A stretch of 7,006 nucleotides of DNA from positions 1 to 7,006 of the forward strand of contig JAIENH010000284.1 of NCBI GenBank assembly GCA_019751475.1, in the 5' to 3' direction. Within the stretch, counting starts at the first letter, position 1; every line of letters begins with the position of its first letter. Of this stretch, positions 1-5,208 are shown in pieces. The translations under genes and the position numbers were made by a program. The notes beneath the pieces are model-generated. The model did no database searches. It saw only the letters and a program-made list of their open reading frames with translations, and was not told the DNA's origin. This DNA is from Cyclobacteriaceae bacterium. Lineage in GTDB: Bacteria; Bacteroidota; Bacteroidia; Cytophagales; Cyclobacteriaceae.

Positions 1-1049
1 CAGTGGGCGAGGGCCGCATCCGCATGACGCAGGATTTTGTCCGCAACTCTCCCAGTGTATTTCAATTCGATAAGCATGGCACCGAAGTTTTTTCTGTAGT
101 AGCTGCCGAACAGAATGCGCTGTTCAATGGAGGAGCGGTGAAAGCAGATTACTTATTGTTCGTTACCGAAGATGTCTCATCCGAATATCGCGTTGAAGAG
201 TTTAACTGGCTCTTTGCTGCCGAGAAAGCAGACAGCGCTGGCACAGACGTGATTCAATCCTCCCTTGGCTATAATTTGTTTGATGATCCAAACATGGATT
301 ACAAAATCACTGACCTGGACGGCAAGACGGCTGTAGTCACGCGAGCAGCGGCCATGGCGCGCGATCGTGGAATCATCGTGGTAGTGAGCGCGGGAAATGA
401 AGGTAGCAATCGCTGGCGATATGTCACCCCACCGGCTGACGCAGATGGTATCCTTGCTGTGGGTGCTGTCAATTTTGAATTCCAAAAAGCAGGGTTTAGT
501 TCCATAGGCCCTACGGCTGATGGCCGCATCAAACCCGATGTGATGGCCTTGGGCCAAAGTACGTCTGTAATCACGTCCAATGGCACACTCGGTAGTGCCA
601 GCGGCACATCGTTAGCAGCACCCCTTGTCACCAGCTTGGTTGCAGGGCTGCTACAGGCTTATCCCAAATTACGACCGGCTGAGATTATCCAGGCGGTGAA
701 GCTAAGTGCAAGCTTATCCGCTGCGCCTAATAACCAGATGGGCTACGGTTTGCCACACTACGTGGCGGTGAAAAACTATCTCGAGTCAAACCAATCGGGT
801 GATGATGTGTATGTGTATCCAAATCCTACGGGTGGTACGCTGACCGTTGCCTTCAAAAAACTTCCTGAGTCGTCTGTTGCCTTGCAAATTTTTGATAGTC
901 TCGGCAAAGTAGTGAGCGCACCTACCGTTTTGCTGAATTGGCTCAATAATCCATTAGAATTACCCGTTTCGAGCCTTGGCCCTGGCACTTACTTTTTGCA
1001 GGTACGAACCGGTGCACTGAATAAGACATTCCGGTTTGTAAAACTATAG
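1..1049 (+). CDS. S8 (subtilisin-like) serine protease with T9SS C-terminal sorting domain, 5'-truncated
   Basis: Secreted endopeptidase, cut off by the left window edge; codons can be read from base 3 and 348 residues remain. Numbering from that first codon, the catalytic His is H25 in HGTEV, the oxyanion Asn is N132 in SAGNEG, and the nucleophile is S203 in GTSLAAP. The catalytic Asp and any signal peptide must lie upstream, so this is an edge truncation rather than a pseudogene. Residues about 270-348 form a Por secretion tail: VYPNPTGG, a central FDSLGKVV strand, then LGPGTYFLQV and a final KTFRFVKL. In Bacteroidota such domains direct export across the outer membrane by the type IX system and are removed or anchored to the surface. 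The gene ends with TAG and is followed by a 212-base gap, so it is probably not co-transcribed with rpe. The family call is secure; the substrate is unknown. Confidence 0.95.
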   Translation, partial: VGEGRIRMTQDFVRNSPSVFQFDKHGTEVFSVVAAEQNALFNGGAVKADYLLFVTEDVSSEYRVEEFNWLFAAEKADSAGTDVIQSSLGYNLFDDPNMDYKITDLDGKTAVVTRAAAMARDRGIIVVVSAGNEGSNRWRYVTPPADADGILAVGAVNFEFQKAGFSSIGPTADGRIKPDVMALGQSTSVITSNGTLGSASGTSLAAPLVTSLVAGLLQAYPKLRPAEIIQAVKLSASLSAAPNNQMGYGLPHYVAVKNYLESNQSGDDVYVYPNPTGGTLTVAFKKLPESSVALQIFDSLGKVVSAPTVLLNWLNNPLELPVSSLGPGTYFLQVRTGALNKTFRFVKL

Positions 1050-1070
1050 ATCCTCAACTCTGAATTGCTT

Positions 1071-1176
1071 CCCGCGGATTTTCGCGGATTGAAAACTTCC
1101 GCAGATTACGCTGAATGTGGACTCAGAATTTCTGCGCAAATCTGCGGGCATTCGATTAATCTGCGGTATCTGCGGG
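1071..1176. repeat. Imperfect inverted repeat of CCGCAGATT-type words
   Basis: The left arm (about 1071-1115) holds CCCGCGGATT, TCGCGGATT and CCGCAGATTACGC. The right arm (about 1130-1176) holds the same words on the opposite strand: GCGCAAATCTGCGGG, AATCTGCGG and ATCTGCGGGG. Aligning the left arm with the reverse complement of the right gives a roughly 45-base match with several mismatches and a few gaps. The spacer of about 14 bases can also pair, CTGA at 1111 with TCAG at 1123. The element could fold into a long hairpin after the protease gene. Words of this kind recur between genes in many Bacteroidota genomes as I remember them, so it may be a dispersed repeat or MITE-like relic. A role as a transcription terminator or mRNA-stabilising hairpin is possible, but there is no T run after it. 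Confidence 0.7.
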
Positions 1177-1236
1177 GTAAGATGAAGTTAAGCCTTGCTC
1201 ATCCTGCCTAGACTGATTTTACCGTTTTAAAGGCGG

Positions 1237-1258
1237 CTGCAAAACAGTATTTTTGCGG
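1237..1258 (+). promoter_or_regulatory. Possible rpe promoter -7 box inside a short hairpin
   Basis: TATTTTTG at 1248-1255 fits the Bacteroidota -7 consensus TAnnTTTG exactly. A TTTT at 1225-1228, 19 bases upstream, is a poor stand-in for the -33 TTG element. The box ends six bases before the rpe ATG, so transcription from it would give an almost leaderless message. The same bases form an inverted repeat: GCAAAA (1239-1244) pairs with TTTTGC (1251-1256) and is extended by a wobble and a C-G pair. Such a stem could be an operator or chance. No mapped start site supports this. Confidence 0.35.
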
Positions 1259-1261
1259 GAT

Positions 1262-1924
1262 ATGCAGCCTATTATCGCTCCTTCCATTTTAGCCTCCGAT
1301 TTCGCCAACCTTCAGCGTGAAGTTACTATGATCAACGAGAGCGAGGCCGATTGGATTCACATTGACGTGATGGACGGAGTATTCGTACCCAACATCTCGA
1401 TGGGCATTCCGGTAACGGAAGCCATCAAGCGTCATGCCAGCAAGCCGCTGGATGTTCACCTGATGATTGTACATCCGGAAAACTTTGTAGAAGCTTTTCG
1501 CAAAGCGGGAGCAGAGATCATCTCTGTGCACGTAGAGGCCTGCCCTCATTTGCATCGTAACATACAGCAGATCAAATCGCTTGGCGCGAAGGCAGGCGTT
1601 GCCATAAATCCTCATACATCTATTTCGACTCTTGAGAATGTCATTCAAGATATTGATTTGATTTGCCTTATGTCCGTGAACCCAGGTTTTGGAGGGCAGA
1701 AATTTATTGAAGCTACCTACGAAAAGACTCGCCAGCTCAAGGGTCTTATTCGTGATAAAAAGTCAAAGGCACTGATAGAAATCGATGGTGGGGTAAATCA
1801 AGACAACGCTCGCCCCTTGATGGAAGCGGGTGCCGATGTGTTGGTGGCCGGTAACTTTGTTTTCTCATCTCAGGCTCCGAAGCAGACCATCCAAAATCTT
1901 AAAAAGATAACGGTAAACCGGTGA
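1262..1924 (+). CDS. rpe: Ribulose-phosphate 3-epimerase
   Basis: Interconverts D-ribulose 5-phosphate and D-xylulose 5-phosphate in the non-oxidative pentose phosphate pathway; cytoplasmic, metal-dependent TIM barrel. The 220 residues are normal length for the family. Visible signatures are IAPSIL at the N-terminus (S8), HIDVMDG with H33 and the catalytic D35, DVHLM with H66, the phosphate-binding loop NPGFGGQ (140-146), and EIDGG with the second catalytic acid D175. H33, D35, H66 and D175 are the expected metal ligands. The closing phosphate loop reads VAGNFVF, with Asn where many homologues have Ser. I chose ATG 1262 over an in-frame TTG at 1253 because it gives the usual start of the family; there is no useful Shine-Dalgarno sequence. 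The gene stands first in a closely spaced set with the lpoB-like gene 41 bases downstream, and that link has no obvious metabolic logic. Confidence 0.97.
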   Translation: MQPIIAPSILASDFANLQREVTMINESEADWIHIDVMDGVFVPNISMGIPVTEAIKRHASKPLDVHLMIVHPENFVEAFRKAGAEIISVHVEACPHLHRNIQQIKSLGAKAGVAINPHTSISTLENVIQDIDLICLMSVNPGFGGQKFIEATYEKTRQLKGLIRDKKSKALIEIDGGVNQDNARPLMEAGADVLVAGNFVFSSQAPKQTIQNLKKITVNR

Positions 1925-1965
1925 CGATGGCAGGAATTTTGATCTAAGACGTAAAACGCTTTTGT

Positions 1966-2538
1966 ATGAAGTTGACTCGTGCGGTTTTCCTTTTCATCCT
2001 GCTGTCTTCCTGTGCCCGGTCTGTCACCCGGGTAGATCCTTCGCAGTCAATGGACCTGAGCGGCCGGTGGAACGACACTGATTCTCGCGAAGTGGCCAAC
2101 GCCATGATCGCAGATTTGCTGGCAAGTGAGAAGTTCAAAGCTTATGCGAAAGAAGTTGGCAAGAAGCCAGCTATCATTGTGGGCCTCGTACGTAACAAGA
2201 CCAGTGAGCACATCGATGCTGACAATTACATCAAGAAAATAGAGCTTGCCATCTTCAACTCCGGTGTGGCAGACTTAGTTGAGTCAGACACCTTCCGCGA
2301 TAAACTGCGTGTGGAGCGTGCTCAACAACAAGACTTTGCCGATCCTTCTACTATAGCGCAATGGGGTAAAGAGACTGGAGCCAACTTGATGCTCTTTGGA
2401 GATATGACTTCCGAAACAGATGTCTACCAAAAGCGAAGAGTGGTCAACTACATCACGACTTTATTCCTGACCGACATGGAGACCAACAAGCGCGTTTGGT
2501 ATGGCCAGAAGGAAATCAAAAAGTTCGTGCGCAACTGA
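1966..2538 (+). CDS. lpoB: LpoB-type penicillin-binding-protein activator lipoprotein
   Basis: Predicted outer-membrane lipoprotein of 190 residues. The N-terminus is a short signal sequence ending in lipobox LSSC, so C16 should be lipidated. The next residues (ARSVT) lack the acidic run of Bacteroidota surface-export signals, which suggests it faces the periplasm. The mature part carries family signatures: DLSGRWNDTDSREVANAMI near residues 30-50, a KPAIIVGLVRN strand, GANLMLFGDM, and the closing LTDMETNKRVWYGQKEIKKF. In E. coli LpoB stimulates the peptidoglycan synthase PBP1b; whether this distant homologue does the same in Bacteroidota is inference. ATG 1966 directly precedes the signal sequence and no Shine-Dalgarno is seen; a CTTTTG box lies two bases before it. 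It follows rpe by 41 bases and precedes the COG3014-type gene by 13 bases. LpoB-like and COG3014 genes are neighbours in other bacteria too, which supports both calls. Confidence 0.88.
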   Translation: MKLTRAVFLFILLSSCARSVTRVDPSQSMDLSGRWNDTDSREVANAMIADLLASEKFKAYAKEVGKKPAIIVGLVRNKTSEHIDADNYIKKIELAIFNSGVADLVESDTFRDKLRVERAQQQDFADPSTIAQWGKETGANLMLFGDMTSETDVYQKRRVVNYITTLFLTDMETNKRVWYGQKEIKKFVRN

Positions 2539-2551
2539 TACAAACCGGGCT

Positions 2552-3988
2552 ATGCCTCGCTACTATTTCTTCAAGGTTCTCCCGCTTTCGCGAAAGCATG
2601 CGGCATCGCTTGTCTTTATATTCGTCATGACATCGTGTGCCACGTACTACCAATCCAACTTTACATTCAATGAGGAGTTTCAAAAAGGTGATATTGAGAA
2701 AGCGCTGGCTACACTTCGTTCGCGACCATCCGAAGCATCCGGTAAAAAGCAGTTTCTCTACCAGGTGAACAATGGCTTGCTGCTTTCCCTCTTGGGTAGA
2801 TATGAAGAGAGCAACGACTTTTTTGAAAAGGCCTACATCTACGGTGAAGACTACCGGGTAAACTACCTCAACGAAGCCGCCTCCTATCTCACCAATCCTA
2901 ATTTTACTGCTTATAGGGGAGAGGATCATGAGCACCTTATGTTGCTGTATTTCAAGGCATTAAACTTTATCAAATTAGGCAAAACTGATGAGGCTCTTGT
3001 AGAATGTCGAAGGCTTAACATCCGGCTACAACAACTCACTGACCGCTATGAATCTGAAAATAAATACCGCAAAGACGCGTTTATCAATACTCTCATGGGT
3101 ATCATTTACGATGCTGACAAAGATTATAACAACGCGTTTATTGCATATCGCAACGCCATGGAAGTGTACACCGAAGACTACAGTCGCTTGTTCAACGTCA
3201 CGGCTCCGGAACAACTGAAATATGACCTGCTGCGCACAGCTAAACTCAGCGGCTTTGATGATGAGTTTGAGCGATTCAAGTCACAGTTTGGAATGGAAGA
3301 GTATACCTACCAACCTTCCGAGGGTGGTGAGTTGGTGTTCTTTTGGCACAATGGTCTCAGCCCTGTGAAAGCAGAATGGGGCATAAATTTCTTCATCACA
3401 CGACAAGGCAATACCATCATTTTCACCAACCCTGACCTTGGCTTTAGCTTTCCGTTTGATGTTGGTGGCTATGATGAGAAAGACAGACGCGGACTTGCCA
3501 GCCTGGAGGTCTTTCGTGTAGCGTTTCCAAAGTATGTCGAGCGGCCGCTTTACTTTTCGAGTGCTACTATTGAAGTCAATGGCAACACACAAACCTTGCA
3601 GCTTTTGGAAGACGTAAACAAAGTAGCCTTCAAGTGCCTGGATGAACGCATGGCGCTTGAGCTGAGCAAAGCGTTGGTGCGAGTAGCCTTGAAAAAAGTA
3701 GCTGAGTATGAAGTGAGAAAAGACAACCGGACCCTTGGCTCTGTGCTGGGGGTTATCAATGCGATAACCGAGAAAGCCGATACACGCAACTGGCAGACCT
3801 TGCCACACAGCATCTATTACTCTCGGGTGCCCTTACGGGAAGGAGAGAACCAATTGAGATTTACAGTGTCGGATGGCCGGGGTCACGATCAGCAACATGA
3901 CTTTACGTATCAAGTAAAAAAAGGCCAGACCCTTTTTCATACCTTTAGCAGCCTGGAAAGCAGCTATCCGAGCTATGGATATTATTAA
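2552..3988 (+). CDS. COG3014-type lipoprotein with TPR-like repeats
   Basis: Predicted outer-membrane lipoprotein of 478 residues and unknown biochemical function. A basic N-terminus and hydrophobic stretch end in lipobox VMTSC, giving a lipidated C29 followed by ATYYQ without a surface-export motif. Helical TPR-like units can be seen at about 67-98, 130-160 and 176-206. After them comes a beta-rich half starting with GELVFFWHNGLSPVKAE (about 259-275), then a DTRNWQTLP motif (W414) and GENQLRFTVSDGRG; these match my memory of COG3014 proteins, which have LVVF..NGL.P.K and W.TLP signatures. ATG 2552 is preferred because it puts the lipobox at a normal distance; an upstream start at 2501 would overlap the lpoB-like gene and spoil the signal sequence. 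The gene begins 13 bases after the lpoB-like stop, so the two are almost certainly co-transcribed. TPRs suggest a protein-binding role, perhaps with the LpoB-like protein or a synthase. Confidence 0.82.
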   Translation: MPRYYFFKVLPLSRKHAASLVFIFVMTSCATYYQSNFTFNEEFQKGDIEKALATLRSRPSEASGKKQFLYQVNNGLLLSLLGRYEESNDFFEKAYIYGEDYRVNYLNEAASYLTNPNFTAYRGEDHEHLMLLYFKALNFIKLGKTDEALVECRRLNIRLQQLTDRYESENKYRKDAFINTLMGIIYDADKDYNNAFIAYRNAMEVYTEDYSRLFNVTAPEQLKYDLLRTAKLSGFDDEFERFKSQFGMEEYTYQPSEGGELVFFWHNGLSPVKAEWGINFFITRQGNTIIFTNPDLGFSFPFDVGGYDEKDRRGLASLEVFRVAFPKYVERPLYFSSATIEVNGNTQTLQLLEDVNKVAFKCLDERMALELSKALVRVALKKVAEYEVRKDNRTLGSVLGVINAITEKADTRNWQTLPHSIYYSRVPLREGENQLRFTVSDGRGHDQQHDFTYQVKKGQTLFHTFSSLESSYPSYGYY

Positions 3989-4003
3989 TCCGGGTAAACT
4001 TTA

Positions 4004-4012
4004 TAGCTTTTG
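4004..4012 (+). promoter_or_regulatory. Weak -7-like box before the barrel gene
   Basis: TAGCTTTTG resembles the Bacteroidota -7 consensus TAnnTTTG with one extra T. It ends four bases before the TTG at 4017, and no good -33 element is seen. It could give an internal promoter with a near-leaderless message, or be chance in a T-rich gap. Confidence 0.2.
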
Positions 4013-4016
4013 TTGA

Positions 4017-5081
4017 TTGATTGACCATTTTTTAATTGATACCCGCCTGAGACGTCCGCTGACAATTTTGTTTGCTTTTTTGCTCGGTATCATCGCTCCG
4101 CTGGGCGTTGCAGCCCAGGAAGATGACGCAGCCACCACCTTCCCGCTTGAAAACTTCTACGCGAAAATCAAGAAGAATCCCCGTTCAATCCTGAGGAATT
4201 TCCGGTTCAGCTTTAGCACCGGTTATGGCAATACATTCTTTAGCCACAAGTTGCCCGGCTATGCGCTCTATCAGGCACCGGGTAAAGCGCCTACCCTTTT
4301 TGACAAGACGTTAACTGCGGCACCGCCTCGCTTTTCCAATTGGGTGAATCAAGCGGCCATTGACACGAGTTCTGTGAGACCCCAAAGTTTTCAAGTCTCT
4401 TCTGACAGTTCGAAGCTGGGATTTAAGGGCAATGCCCTCAACATACCGTTCAAATTGACTATACACTATGAGTGGCAGGGGCGCTACCGAATTGGTGGCG
4501 GATATTCCTACGAACTCATGAGCATTGGTGCGCTACATCCCATCTCATTTTCAAATAAACTATCCGACCTCAAACCCAATTCTCCTACCGGATGGATGAA
4601 CAAGTATTTTGGTTTGATCGGTATATCATTTTACCGGTCAGGTAATTATCTCTTCACAGGTGATGTACAAGTAGGAGGGTATAAGCCTGGAAACAATTTT
4701 AACTACGGTCTCATTCAAAAAGGTGTGTATGTAAATGCCGGAGTTACCATTGAGCGTGAGTTGTCAGAGTACCTCCGCGTATTTGTGCGTCCATCGTTCG
4801 AAATAAAAAACTACACCCTCAATTTGCCGCAGAGCAAATCTCCCATTACGCACAACATCAATTCAGTTTATCTGAACTTTGGTATCTCCTACAGCATACC
4901 CGAGGTGCCCAAGTGTTTTATCGCTGATTGCAAGATCCAGATGAACCACGCCCATGGTGACAGGGAGTACCGCAGCAGGGTGCATCCTATCTACAAAAAG
5001 CAGAATCCGCAGTATGGTGAAAACCACCCTAAGCTGATCAAATACAAGGGCCGTAACAAGCGAAAACTGAACCCTTACTGA
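4017..5081 (+). CDS. Predicted outer-membrane beta-barrel protein with basic Cys/His tail
   Basis: Function not known. The 354-residue product starts with a basic segment (RLRRP), a hydrophobic core and a likely signal peptidase I site near A33 (GVAA/QE). Residues about 50-295 show alternating polar and hydrophobic or aromatic strands split by Gly/Asn turns, for example FRFSFSTGYG, YRIGGGYSYELMSIG, YLFTGDVQVGGY and LRVFVRPSFEI, ending with VYLNFGISYSIP; this fits a small barrel of about 8-10 strands. The tail from 296 is unlike a barrel end: C300 and C305, then MNHAHG, EYRSR, QNPQYGENHPKL and a strongly basic finish ending KRKLNPY. I recall similar tails in Bacteroidota hypothetical proteins. 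The start is uncertain: a TGA lies at 4014-4016 and no in-frame ATG or GTG precedes the signal peptide, leaving TTG 4017 or a later TTG or CTG. It follows the COG3014-type gene by 28 bases, probably in the same operon. Confidence 0.65.
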   Translation: MIDHFLIDTRLRRPLTILFAFLLGIIAPLGVAAQEDDAATTFPLENFYAKIKKNPRSILRNFRFSFSTGYGNTFFSHKLPGYALYQAPGKAPTLFDKTLTAAPPRFSNWVNQAAIDTSSVRPQSFQVSSDSSKLGFKGNALNIPFKLTIHYEWQGRYRIGGGYSYELMSIGALHPISFSNKLSDLKPNSPTGWMNKYFGLIGISFYRSGNYLFTGDVQVGGYKPGNNFNYGLIQKGVYVNAGVTIERELSEYLRVFVRPSFEIKNYTLNLPQSKSPITHNINSVYLNFGISYSIPEVPKCFIADCKIQMNHAHGDREYRSRVHPIYKKQNPQYGENHPKLIKYKGRNKRKLNPY

Positions 5082-5125
5082 CAGGATCAAGAAACCTTTT
5101 TTTTCTGTGTAATATACCTGATTTT

Positions 5126-5159
5126 AAAGCCTTTCGGAGTGCCGTAATTAGGCCTTTTT
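5126..5159 (+). terminator. Possible intrinsic terminator between the barrel gene and gyrA
   Basis: AAAGCCT (5126-5132) can pair with AGGCCTTT (5150-5157) leaving one bulged C. Inside the loop, CGG (5135-5137) pairs with CCG (5142-5144) around AGTG. The descending arm merges into a run of five T (5155-5159), as in an intrinsic terminator. A separate T run at 5097-5104, just after the barrel gene's stop, has no strong stem before it. Moderate stem strength and the bulge keep this tentative. Confidence 0.4.
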
Positions 5160-5162
5160 GCC

Positions 5163-5170
5163 TATCTTCG
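5163..5170 (+). promoter_or_regulatory. Candidate gyrA promoter -7 box
   Basis: TATCTTCG differs from the Bacteroidota -7 consensus TAnnTTTG at one base. It would place transcription start near 5175-5178, giving a short, AT-rich leader of about 30 bases before the GTG at 5209. No clear -33 TTG occurs at the expected distance. The box overlaps a small hairpin, TAGGC (5149-5153) with GCCTA (5160-5164). Confidence 0.35.
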
Positions 5171-5208
5171 CGCGTCAAAATTTTTAGAAGAAAACCGACC
5201 AAACACCA

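Noticed and set aside
177..631. Two minus-strand open frames opposite the protease gene
   Set aside because: Both run against clear S8 catalytic motifs and have no family signature of their own.
1..1049. Protease as a pseudogene lacking its catalytic Asp
   Set aside because: The frame is open at the window edge and His, Asn and Ser are all intact, so the missing Asp is best explained by the cut.
1071..1176. CRISPR-like array
   Set aside because: The repeated words are short, imperfect, in opposite orientations and lack evenly sized spacers; no cas gene is nearby.
1253..1261. TTG start three codons upstream of the rpe ATG
   Set aside because: It falls inside the candidate -7 box, and the ATG at 1262 gives the standard N-terminus of the family.
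2501..2551. Upstream in-frame start for the COG3014-type lipoprotein
   Set aside because: It would overlap the lpoB-like gene by 38 bases and add 17 charged residues before the lipoprotein signal. ATG 2552 gives a normal signal sequence and lipobox distance.
2516..2935. 139-codon open frame on the minus strand
   Set aside because: It lies opposite the strongly supported COG3014-type gene, shows no recognisable domain, and appears to be a shadow of its codon use. The same holds for the minus-strand frames at 3281-3808 and 3550-3813.
4013..4024. Phase-variable tetranucleotide repeat at the barrel gene start
   Set aside because: There are only three TTGA copies, and the stop that blocks the upstream ATG is formed with the first copy, so changing the copy number would not restore that frame.
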